Shown: positions 25,401 to 35,700 of the stretch, piece by piece
Position numbering within the stretch: position 1 is the stretch's first letter
Layout of the letters: each line of letters begins with the position of its first letter
Assembly: GCA_905178155.1 (NCBI GenBank)
Contig: CAJINV010000004.1
Span: 3,947,555 to 4,011,554, forward strand
Direction of reading: 5' to 3'
Length of the DNA stretch: 64,000 bases
Origin: Amoebophrya sp. A120
Lineage: Eukaryota > Sar > Dinophyceae > Syndiniales > Amoebophryaceae
Position numbers and translations under genes: made by a program
The notes under the pieces: model-generated
Databases searched by the model: none
What the model saw: only the letters and a program-made list of their open reading frames with translations
Told to the model about the DNA's origin: nothing

Positions 25401-26077
25401 TCAAGCGAACCCGGGACGCACCGAATGTCACGGACGAGTACTGGACGGGCAACCGTTTGAAAGAAGAGCGCATGATCAACGAAGACTTAACGGACCGGGA
25501 GGACAACGAGACCAAGAGGATGAATCAGCTGGCGCGCGACGAGAAGGCGAAGCGGGCCGAGTTGAAGAATAAAGCGACGGAAACGGAAGAATTAAAGGAA
25601 GGCGAAGGAAGATCTTCTGGGGTACAACAACCGGACCAAGACGATTTTGGGGACTCGAAAGACGTCGAAAATGAAACCGCAGCTGCTTCTACAGAATCAC
25701 TGTCCACGAAAATGAAAAAAGCAATGAAGGCTGCTGCTGGTGGTGCTGGTGGTGCTTCTAATCCTGCCGGAGCTTCCACTGCGAGGACAGCGGCTTCGTC
25801 GAAGTCTTCAAAGATGAAAGCGGCAGGTAAAAAGAAGGAGACCGGCGCGGCCGCAGCTGCCTCAACATCGACAGCGTCTGCTGGGAACAAGGAAGATAGC
25901 AAGGACCGCAAGTCCCTCATAGAAAAGTCGTCCCCGATGAAAGAGAAAGAAGGCGGGTCGTCTCAACCCGGCGCCTCCGGGAAGAAAGATAACAAAGAAA
26001 AGGAGAAAAGAAGTCCGAATGCGAACGCGATGTCCACCTCCCCAGAAACCAAGAAACGCAAGACGGATGCGTCATAA
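19439..26077 (+). CDS. g6: Lys-rich protein with a 2OG-Fe(II)-oxygenase-like core
   Basis: Supported exons are 19439-19956, 21442-21709, 21829-21876, 22059-22235, 22461-22638, 22975-23343, 23562-23718, about 24048-24306, 24598-24820, 24949 to about 25019, and about 25180-26077 (TAA). Junctions near 23.8-24.05 kb and 25.0-25.2 kb are unresolved. The N-terminus is low-complexity Ser/Lys/Ala. Across exons 5-7 the joined protein reads FIGSSITLNKNGTAQMHVDD, then GNLGHSRVIGFGRYVGGETW and later DFMGPLPHATAPAFPG. This N..HxD..N.G.S..G.Y.GG.W...PHAT.P pattern matches the double-stranded beta-helix of 2-oxoglutarate/Fe(II) oxygenases (HxD plus distal His), which would hydroxylate or demethylate an unknown substrate. 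I do not see the usual oxoglutarate Arg with certainty. The C-terminus is a Lys/Ser/Ala tail (SSKSSKMKAAGKKK; ETKKRKTDAS) suggesting nuclear location. Introns 22236-22460 and 24307-24597 are GT-AG. The others resolved are introners. Confidence 0.6.
19957..21436 (+). mobile_element. Long introner (1.48 kb), family B-like termini with a private arm
   Basis: It starts TATCGCGTGCAAATGTGCC and ends GGCACATTTGCATTTGATA. The next arm CTAGGGGGTAGGGTA is inverted at 21403-21418. The flanking repeat ACATC is perfect (19952-19956 and 21437-21441). Removal gives KPPTSKMKQNKK in frame. The interior has GAAGCTGGT units (20728-20775) complementary to CACCAGCTTC units (21300-21360), and a repeated CACGCAACA..TGCGTGCTG motif (20450 and 20900). 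I see no transposase or reverse transcriptase frame. Confidence 0.88.
21710..21823 (+). mobile_element. Introner, family D-like, in g6
   Basis: The TATCCACAGAAAAAAACCATGATC left end pairs with TCATGGGTCTTTTTCTTTGGATA. The flanks AGGTT and AAGTG match weakly. Removal reads DLVEVFKESNKK. Confidence 0.82.
21877..22053 (+). mobile_element. Introner, family A, in g6
   Basis: The termini are TATGAACTGCAAAAG and CTTTTGCATTGCATA. The flanking repeat TCATC is perfect. It carries a short GTGTGCGTGTGCG expansion. Removal reads YQVIDSYLTEYK. Confidence 0.9.
22639..22969 (+). mobile_element. Introner, family C, in g6
   Basis: The termini are TATCCCGTGGAAAGCCGTCC and ACGCTTTTCCTCAGGATA, diverged. Flanks GACAG and CCCTT do not match, so this is probably an old copy. 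Removing it plus five bases still gives the in-frame NKNGTAQMHVDD at the oxygenase-like HxD motif. Confidence 0.75.
23344..23556 (+). mobile_element. Introner, family B, in g6
   Basis: The termini are TATGCATTGCGAACATGTC and CCAGACCCGGAC..GTGGATA. The flanking repeat CCATG is perfect. Removal restores GPLPHATAPAF. Confidence 0.88.
24821..24943 (+). mobile_element. Introner, family A, in g6
   Basis: The termini are TATGGATTGTAAAAG and TTTTGCACAGGATA. The flanking repeat GAAAA is perfect. Removal reads RQAKIAKGKTV. Confidence 0.88.
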
Positions 26078-27306
26078 ATCGGCACTAGGGTCGTCTCCAT
26101 TCTGCATCTGTTGATCCTTAATCATTAATATCGATCTTGCTTCTCGCTCCCAGTCCCACCTAGTACGACTACAACCTCAAGTAGTGTTCTTGATATAAGC
26201 ATTGCGCTTATTCGCATCTACCGTAAAAACGGAGCGGAAGGAGACCCGTTGTATTCCTTTGTGGTAGACCATCTATACTTCGAATGTAGTGGATATCTAA
26301 TTGATGTTGTTTGTGGTGTGTAGGTCGAGACTTTTTTTGAATACGAAACTCAAAAATTCAAACCTCCTCGCGCGAGAATCTGATATTAAAAATATACTGA
26401 TAGATAGCAACATGATTTTCTGGAATGTTGACGATAGAAATGTGCCTTGTTCTGGTGCACAACCGTGCTCGTGCTTCCCTCCCGGAGAAAGAACTTGCGC
26501 TGCATATCAAGTGCAGTATTCCTCACCACCCCGTGGAGAGAGGAACCACTTGCTGGGACAAAATGCGTACTATCTGTCGTTCTAGCCCTTCGCAACGCCG
26601 ACGCCGAAATGGAAATCTCGGGTGCGGCAGTTCCTGTAGCTTCTTCCAATGCAAGCGTTCTGGTGCATTAATTCGTGTGTGTAGTATCGGTTCCCGGTAT
26701 GACATTCTTGATCCCATTTCTGCAGATCGAAATTGTTGGAACTTCATCGCTAAAGTAGATCAGTTCACACCTATATACTTATCCATGAATCGTGAAAGAA
26801 AAAGAATGAAATTGAATAAAACCAAAAAAAGTTCCTTCTGGACCACACGATCCGAAGGTTCACGTCTCTAGTTCATTTCGGTAAAGTCAAATGATCGGAC
26901 GCTCAAGCTCCTTGTGCTTTTTCATTTTCGGAATCTAAATGCCTCGTGTTAAAGTCCAAGCCGAAAAAATCGCATTCTGGTCGTGAGTCGATAGTCCAAA
27001 GAGATATAACAACAAGATCCAGATCACAAAAATGTCGTGCGGAGTTTCATTCTCAATTGTCGTACTAGTTTTCTACGTAACTTCCATGTTCTTGTTTTCT
27101 TTCCGGTGATTCCAGTGATCTTGTACACGTGCTGCTTATTGACTCGTCTGACATTGACACGACTTCTTGAAGTTTAGTATTAGTACCAGTACCCGAATCA
27201 AAATATGAACAAATCTACATCCCCTATAGCTATAGCTTCATGATCTCGCGCTAGCCAGTGCTCTATTTCCGGCTCGTCTTCTTTTTAAGCTACAAATGCA
27301 AGAAAA
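26078..27306. other. Intergenic region between g6 and ADAT1
   Basis: About 1.2 kb. Short open frames here show no recognisable domain or codon pattern. Confidence 0.5.
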
Positions 27307-29762
27307 ATGGTCGGCAAGGTACTGCTGGAACCTGAGGACAGGCGCGAAAATGAGAATGCAATCTATGCTGGCACAAAAGCACCTCCTCCCGCACCACCAG
27401 CTTTGCGGCACGCCGAAAAGGAGCGCAAATTTTCCACCTGCAGCTTTGCCGATCGCGTCTGCAACTGTGTCTTGAGCTGCTACCGCACGCAGCGGGAAGA
27501 CCAGGAGCTGTTTCCAGGCTTGTTGGCACCTGCTGCACCGTGGTCCTCGTCTTCTGAAGCTACTTCGGAGCTGCTCCTGCAATCTTCAAAAGCATTTCTG
27601 AAGCAGACCTGCATCGCCGGGTTTGTGCTCTTCGATAGCGAGGCGAATGAGATGCGATGCGTGAGCTTCGGCGTCGGCACGAAATTCAGGAAGTACGATG
27701 CTCCCAAGAACCAGTGTGTGGTTCATCTTGAGCAGCGAATGCCTGGTGGTGGTGGAGGTATCGCAGAAGGCGACGCGCAAGAAATACTTTCAAAGCAAAG
27801 TTGTAAAAAAACTGCCCTTTACGACCTCCACGCTGAGGTGCTGGCGAAGCGTGCTCTGATGCGGTGGCTAGCGCGCGCGGATGAAGAAGTGGTCAGAGAA
27901 CTAGCTGGGGTGGGGCAACATCAAGAGCACCTCCAGCACGAGACCGCAGCTACTCATGCTGACCAAGATGCTGAACCAAATAAACCAGCACACGTGATAC
28001 ATCACGGCAAGAACGCCAGTACAGTTACGCCTGAGGGGGGACGTCGAATTCGAAACGAGGACACAACTCAGCAGGATTCCAGAGAAAATCTTCCAAATTA
28101 TCGTTCGAAACCGCCAAATAAATTTAAATACTCGCTTCACATGTACGTATCTTCCGCTCCCTGCGGAAATGCTTGCATCCGCCGGTGGGGCAAGGGCGGC
28201 CTCGGGCCCTCGTTTCCGGACTTGCCGGACTCCGCCTGGCCGCGCCTGGAAGATGTTGATAAAAACGACGAGAAGGTGGACGACGAGCAGAGCAAAAGTC
28301 ATGCGGCAGGTTTTAATTTTATCACTCGGCCGAAGTTTTCCTTCTTCGCCAAGAAGGAAGGACAGGGCGCCTTCTTGCAGAAAGGACCTAAGGAAATAAA
28401 CTTTAACTACGGAAACAGCGATGCGAGATACCCCTCCGGGGAAACCGAAACATCAAACATGGCAAACGAAGAACCAACGCTGGACCAGGCTGTGGAGGAT
28501 CATCACGCGGCAGAGGTACAAAATAAACTACGAGCCGAGCGTGAGAAGCTGTTTTCCGGGCAGCCGGTGCAGTACTGGCGGCCCTCGTGCCAAGCGACGC
28601 CCTTGAGCTGCAGCGACAAAATCCTGAAATGGCAGGTGCTGGGCTTCCAGGGCAGAGTGCTGCTGCAAAGGCTGCTGCGACATAGTTCCACCACTGCTGG
28701 TGCTGGGGGTGCAGCAGCAGCAGCTTCTTCCAGGCCTTTCTCGTCTGCTCCTGCTCCAGAGGAAGCAGAAGTTATACAGTTCAAAGATTTTTATCCGGCC
28801 GTCCGCATTGCGACGCTGGTGTGCGGGCGGAAATTTGTGGACGGGCATTTGAACAGGGCGGTTTGGGAAAGATACAATGTCAACGTTGCCGTTTCGTCAC
28901 GATTTGGAGGTAGTAGTAGTAGTAGTAGTTCTGGCGAAGGCCGCTCAGTGGTTCCGCCGCTGGCTTCGCGAAAAATCGCTTGTCTGGTCACCATATCCTC
29001 TGCAAAAGTATCGTACTCGTAGTAAAAGTAATTGCTATCATGCATGGCAAATATCCCTTTTTAGGTAAATCAGCATTACAAATTTCATTTTTCTTCTTGA
29101 AAAAATTTGTGATGCAATTTATACTAGTGCGATACTTTTGCAATGCATACACTAGCGTGAAGTCGGACGAGGGAGTGTATGACTGTGCGAGCGCTGTAAC
29201 AAACCAGGAGCAGAGTTGTGTAGACGCTGCAGGAGTGCCAACATCAAGTGTCAGGCCGCACATGACGCAACAAGCCGACTTTTCCGACCCGCGGTGTATG
29301 TGGTGGGCGGCTCCTGGTACTGGTGATGTGATCGGGGGCAAGGCGAAAGGCGAGGGCGAGGTTCTGGATGGGCGCACCGGCATGGTTTTTCGTGATGCCC
29401 GCCTGAACCTCCTGAAAGAGGACGAGGCAGGACGCAGGTTAAGTGCGGAGCGTAGTTGTGGACCCAGAGTAGAATCAGGACAAAAAGAACAGGAGGAAGC
29501 ACCCGGGACTCCGCATCATCTAGAAAAGCCCAGCCTGCTCCTCTTCTCAAACATGGAGAGGGATAATTTCTACTTGCCCTCAAAAACTACAAACGAAACC
29601 GCATCCGCAGCTGCGGCTTTATTGGAGGTTGAAGGGAACAAAAATCTGCATCTTCAGCGACAGCAATCTCGTGCTCGTGTGGAACATGCAGAAGCCCTTT
29701 ACGACGCACGAAAACGAGAACTGTATCAATTCTTTCAGCGACATACGCCTACTACAGCGTAG
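27307..29762 (+). CDS. ADAT1: tRNA-specific adenosine deaminase 1 (ADAT1/Tad1 type)
   Basis: Deaminates adenosine to inosine in tRNA; the ADAT1 family acts at position 37 of tRNA-Ala. Two exons, 27307-28993 and 29155-29762, give 764 residues, longer than most family members because of low-complexity inserts (residues ~215-260). Zinc and catalytic residues are visible: His175 and Glu177 in LYDLHAEVLAKRALMRW, Cys286 in SSAPCGNACI, and Cys435 in TPLSCSDKILKWQVLGFQG. The SCSDK(I)..W..LG.QG block is diagnostic of the ADAT1/ADAR deaminase domain. Exon 2 carries the family's C-terminal elements (MWWAAPG..EVLDGRTG) and ends in an Arg/Glu helix. One introner separates the exons. The family's poly-Ser codon run sits just before it (GGSSSSSSSGEG). 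Confidence 0.9.
28994..29149 (+). mobile_element. Introner, family A, in ADAT1
   Basis: The termini are TATCCTCTGCAAAAG and CTTTTGCAATGCATA. The flanks are CACCA and CACTA. Removal reads CLVTSVKSDEG. Confidence 0.9.
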
Positions 29763-30572
29763 AAGCGACTACAGCGACTTTGAGTATGATGAAAAAAGTG
29801 CCAAGAATGATTTCTGAAACGAGGGAAATAGAGATTTGCACTACAACTTGGTATAGGGCGGCTACTCCCTCAAAGCCCACTTTTTCCACTGAATTTTTCT
29901 GATCGAGGTTCAGCGTGCGCCTGCTTTGCTCGTTTTTCACTATGCACCTACCTCAGGCCACGGCCACCATCTGTACACCTGCTACGCGTACTTCGTCGTC
30001 CAACGCTAGAAGAACCACTCCTAGTTCTAGTATGATTTTTCATCGGTAGTTTCATGCAAACGCAATCGAATCACTATCAGAGACTGCACTGCTCGGTCTT
30101 CGTCTCACGTCCATGTGCCAAGTTCTGTTTGCGTCGTGATTGTGATTTTTCGGTTTCCGTTTATTCACAGAAATTGTCGCAAGTATCGAGCTGTCGTTCC
30201 TCTGTCTCGTTTTTCGTCCACCTGGTCTCGTTCTTCGTCTTTGTCTTCGTCCATTTTTTCAAGAAAGATAAGTATACCATTCCTGGAAATGATGTAGTGA
30301 AAAGCATTCGTGCCACCGAGTACAGCAACTACTTTTTACTTGACGTTTTCGTATAGATTTTGATTTCGTGGTTTTCCTAAAACCACGACATTCTCAGGGG
30401 TTGTCTCTTCTCTAAACGAGACGATTTTTCGTCTCACTGCTTTTGGTTTTCCGGATAAGTGTAATTTTGAAACCCGTAATACCTGTATGCTGTAACGAAG
30501 TCAGCAGGACTCTCACTTGCAAATCTAAATCTACTTCTTCTACAACAATCGCAATATAAATTTCCAGTAAAA
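29763..30572. other. Intergenic region between ADAT1 and g8
   Basis: About 0.8 kb, AT-rich. No feature recognised. Confidence 0.5.
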
Positions 30573-31498
30573 ATGGGTTGTGGTTCTTCGGGATTGATGG
30601 GCGCCAGTGCGCCGTACCTGAAAAAGTATTTTGAGACGCTGGAAAAGGAGGCGGGGGAACTGGGCGCGGACCCCATGGCGCTGATGGTTGAGATGTTGGA
30701 AGACCCCGAGGCGTTTCAGGAGAAAATGCTGAAGCGGCAGGAGGAACTGAACAAAAAGTTGGAAGTTTTGATCCACCAGAGCTTCGACAACCACGACAAA
30801 GACAAGAGCGGAAAACTTTCCGCCGGCGAGTCGGCCGTGTTCTTTAGCAACTACGCCAAGTGCTTGTCGGCCTCCAACAAGGGGATGATGAATATGCTGA
30901 TGAAAACCGCCATGGAGGCGATGGGCCAGGCGCTGAAGCAAGCCGGCTTGCCCTCCGAGATGCTGGCCGCCATGCGGAACGAGCAGCAGGCCGAGATGAA
31001 GCAAATGATGAAACAGATCAACGACATCATCGACGAGATGCTGAAGGGCTACCAGGAAAACAAGGCGGAAAGGGACGCGAAAGCCTTCGAACTGCTGGAC
31101 ACAAAGAAGGACGGGCAGCTGGTACTCTAATAACTCTATTGAGGTGTAAGTAGAAAGAAGTTCTTTCTTGAAGATCGAGTGATCATTTAGATTTTTTTTT
31201 ATTGAGGATGAGGAAATGAGGGAAACAAAGAGCAAACCACAAGTATGAAGAGCACACCATTGTAAACAAGAGATGTTGATCGAAAAAGAAAAAAAGACGG
31301 TGTTGATGATGAGTGATAAAACGACGTCGAGTGATATGAAGATACTTGAAAATAACACAATGTCTACAGGAAAGAGACGAAGTGGTGGCTGCCCTGATGC
31401 CGAATACGGAACAAAACCAGGCCTTTATGTACGCGTTGGGGTTCGATCCCAGGAAAATCGAGCGCATTGCGCAGAAGGTGCAGGGAGGCAGATTTTGA
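30573..31498 (+). CDS. g8: small myristoylated EF-hand calcium-binding protein
   Basis: Exons 30573-31121 and 31370-31498 are joined by a canonical GTACTC..TCTACAG intron (248 bp), giving 225 residues. The N-terminus MGCGSSG has the Gly2/Cys3 context for N-myristoylation plus palmitoylation, suggesting membrane attachment. EF-hand loop 1 is DKDKSGKLSAGE (75-86). Loop 2, DTKKDGQL plus ERDE (176-187), is completed only by the splice and then has all canonical ligand positions including Glu12. A Met-rich helical linker joins the two hands. The C-terminus is KIERIAQKVQGGRF. Without the splice the frame stops at 31130 in the middle of loop 2, which supports the intron. The target and exact family are unknown. 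Confidence 0.85.
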
Positions 31499-32704
31499 TG
31501 CACCCCCGCCGGGTTCCTTCGGTTGTTGATGCAGATTCGATCGTGACCCGATACTTATCATTTGATGTGAACAACAGGAATAGTTTCTGTTTGAATAACT
31601 TCAACTACATTTGGCTTTTTTGTTTTTCCCTGGCGTTGTGATAGGTCGCAACATGATATGATCACGATAAACATTAACATTGACATTCCTTCTATGCCAA
31701 AATGCAACTGCTGCTATTCTGATTGTGTGCTTACATGAACTCAAGACTTGCGGAACATGCCAGTGAAATAGAAAGCAACGCACAGACACGGCAGCATAGT
31801 TATAGCACTCGCACACAGTATAATTCCTGCTGACGTTTCGGTTTCCTATGCTGTGATTTTTACACCAGGGCGACGGCGAGCCTTTTTTTTTTGTTGAAAA
31901 GCGTTTCGCTTCTGGTTCTGCGGTAGATGTCATCTACTTAAAACCGAGGAATGTTCGACCGCACTGCCGCAAGCTGGCGAGAAGGTGCAGCTCCCAACTA
32001 CATATCGATTCATCGAGGTGTTGCTGCTCGACTTCTCTGTCGGTCTCTATTTTTTGCATCAGTGAATTTTTTCTAGTACAGAAATTGCATCTCTACTTCC
32101 AGAAGTAGTGCAGCCGTCGGTAGAACGATTCGCTGAAGTGATCGGTTTGTCATAAAAGAACGAGAACCAACGTCCAAAGCTTCTACGGTAGAAGTGCAAG
32201 TGAAGTATAACTTCTAGATATGCATCGCCCCTGGAGGCAGTAATTATAGTTCGGTTTCTCGTAGTGCATAGTTGTCTGTTTATTCCAACGCTCCTTCTCC
32301 TTGATTCGCCAAGATAATCGGTTTTGATGGAGAGCGTATAGCGGTAAGTACTAGAGGTATGTACTGTTTAGTGCTCTTCGTCTTCTACTTGCAGGAGCAC
32401 TGACTGGTCATACCGCCCAAGTAAGAACAGAACAGAGACCTCTTATGCGACTCGAAGGAAATAACGTCGGCCCGCAGACGCACTACCACTATTAAGACCG
32501 TACTCGCAAAGATAGGCTTTCTTTTCGTTATCAAGTAACTTCAACTTGTAAGTTGCAAACGACATCAAAACTAGTAAACCTAAACTAATTATTTTACTTT
32601 CTTGTAGTATACCTAGACCTACGCGTGTGATCGTCATCGGTACTAGTTGACGCTTTTTATTTCTCTTCGCAACACAGGCCAATTTGTCTCTCCAACAGCA
32701 CAAC
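31499..32704. other. Intergenic region between g8 and the calpain gene
   Basis: About 1.2 kb. No gene or introner recognised. Confidence 0.5.
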
Positions 32705-35700
32705 ATGTTCATCGGAGGGACGACGTATCAGCTTCCCACGCGTCCCCAGCTTGCGTTCGCGCAGGCCGTGCCCCCGGGCACGCACCGGAAAAAGCGGCAA
32801 GCCGAGCTGGCCGCAGAGCGGGAAAAAGCCGCGCTGGCGGCGCTGGCAGAGGAGCGCGAAAGGTTGGCCTTGGAAGCGATTGCATTGCTGAACGCGAAAG
32901 TTGCCGACCATGACGCGGAAAAGTTCAGCGTGAATAAACTGGAAAATGAGCTGCGACGAGCTCGTCCTGGCAGTCGTGCAGGGGCTGCTCGCCAAACATC
33001 ACAACCAGCACGGGGCGGGCGGCGGAGAAGCACAACGTCCACGACACCAGCACGACCTCAACACGATCTTTCGAGGAGTGGTGGTGAAGAAGAAGATGAG
33101 TCTGCGGAATTAGAGGAGCGCAAGTTTTCAGTTCTCTACGACGATGGCGATTTTACTGATGGACCCAATAAGACACCCTCGCGAAGGCGCCGCCGCGCAT
33201 CCACTGTGTCCACTGCTGCAGAAGATGAAGATCTTCCGGATAGAAATGAAGCCAGTCACCGCTCGACGGAGGATTTATTTTCCTCGGAAACAAAACACTG
33301 GCATTCCCAAGAGAACGCGTATCTCGCCGAATACCCCCGTTCCACCGGCCGTCTGACCTTCTCCACCCTGGCGGCCGCGAAGCGAAAAGCGGTGCTCGTG
33401 AAGGATTGTGGCGGAATTACACAGTGTGCGGCCGGGGGGGAAAATCAAAGTTTGTTCGAGCTTCGCGCGGGGAAGCAATTTAAGGACTCACAGCAAGGAG
33501 AGAGGAGTTGGAAGAAACCTGCTCCGACTTCCTCTCTTACTCTTGCTGCGGCAGCAGGAACTACAACTCCAGCGTCTGCGCAAGTAGAGCAGAAAAATAG
33601 TACCCCTGCGCCAGAGGATTTCGATTCGTGGATCCCCTGTCCGGGCTGCTCCCTGGCCGGCTACCCCTGCGATCTCGGGCCGAACAGCTTCGACAGCTTG
33701 GCCGCCGCCAAGAAGGCGGCGAAAAATAGCATCGACTGTGGCGGCGTCACCGAGGCGAAACCGGGGGTGTTTGAGTGCCGACAGAGCGAGGATCCGGAAA
33801 TCAGTATGACCGATGAAAATTCGTGGATCGCGCCAGCACCCGGAGCAGAGTTGGATGATGAGTACTATGGAGACGACACTGCAAGCATAATCGGCAGCGA
33901 AGACGATAATTGGGACGACATTTGGTCCCTGGCCAGTGAGGACAGTGGTCTATTAAGTGGTGATGACCAAGATGAACACGACGGACTCGGTAGAGGCGAG
34001 CATGGTAGTGGCGACGCAACTGACACCACACAGAAGATAATACAGCACGAAGATCAGCAAGTAGGTCACACGGCAACGGACTCGACGACCACAGGCAAAA
34101 GCAAAAATGCCTCCGCCAGCATCCAAAAGGCGAAGAAGGAAGCAGCGGAAGCCTTGCTGAAAAAACAGGAAGCACAGAAAAAAGCGGAAGAGAAGAAGAG
34201 ACAGGAGAAGGAAGAAAGGAAAAGAAACGCGCCGGAAGAGGTCTACTTGAAGATCGACTACAGCAACTTCCGTGGGTACTTCAAAAGACGGCTCGAGGAC
34301 CATAATGACCGGGCAGTATACGCGAAAATAATAGACCAGGCATCTTCCGGGAGGTCTGATGAAGACCAGGAGCAGTTTATCTGGCACAATGGGCAGTACT
34401 GGGTGGTCCATTTTAATGCGCCCGAGGAGGGTATGACAGTGCACAACTCCCCCTCCCCCTGATTTGCATGGCATGAGCAGCAATACAAACACCAGCATAC
34501 ATGGAGCCTATGCATGAAAAATCTATGTGCCTTTTGTAGTGCTGTTTAGGCTACTTCCGGAATTTGTCATGCAAACAGTGCCACAAGGCAGCGACTGGAT
34601 TTGGGATTTTGCATCACAAATGAGGGGGACGCGGGGGAGTTGTGCACCCTCATAGAGGCGCTGGCGGCGAACCAGGTGGCCCGGACGAAGGACTGCGCGG
34701 ATAGCCTCACGCCGCTCGATATCCTGAGTAAATAAAACGTCCCCACACCAGGGTCAAGATGGGAAATCTGCTAGACAAATTAGGCAGCTTTGGTTGTTTC
34801 GCATGACAAGTCTGTCCTCGTAGTGTGATGCTGTTTAGGTACTCTAGAAGCAACACAGATCTAGCGCATCATGCTGATTATAGCATCACAAATTCCAAAA
34901 CACGGCTATAAAATCAAAATGCTTCCAATGGGGCTTCGCATGAGAAACTTTTTTGGCATAGAGATTTGCATGACAAATCTGGGGTGGGGACGTTTTTACA
35001 CAGGATACTCGAATTTGACGCGGCGGACTGGTTGGACGACCTGCACATAAAGATCTACGACAGGGAAAAGTACGACAGCCCAAACGAGCCAGAGGAAGGG
35101 AAGTGGACCGACCCAGACTTCGGACCGAATGGGCAGACGATTGGAACTTTATGCGTTGCAAATAGGAACATGTCGGGGTCGAGAAGGTTGTGATGTTAAT
35201 TTGCAGATGGTGAGCACCGCAGCCTCCTCTTCGGACTCACGCATGACAAATTTTATATATTGATATTCTATATGATGGTCTGCTACGTCTTGGGTCACTG
35301 TCACTGAGCATGAGCTGCATGACAAAACACGTTTTCCCGCATGACTGATGTTTTTCTCTCTTGTCATCCAAGCATGACAAGCCTTGCACTCTACCCGATG
35401 ATCCAGACACGTTATAATTTGCAATGCATACACAAACAGGTTCGACAACGTGGTTGGGTGGTGCCGCGCCTGCAACCTGTTTCGGGGGGAGCAGATGGAA
35501 CTCTTTTCCACCATTGAGCCCAACGACATCTCGCAGGGGCGGTTGGGCGACTGCTGGTTGCTCGCCGCCTTTTCCGCGGTGGCGGAATTTCCCGGGTTTT
35601 TGTCGGACCAGGTTTTCCGGCAACGAGAACTGCCCCCGATATCAATCGCAAAAGTACAACCGTATCAGCAGTCAATTATTTTGCATGGGTGCATAGCATC

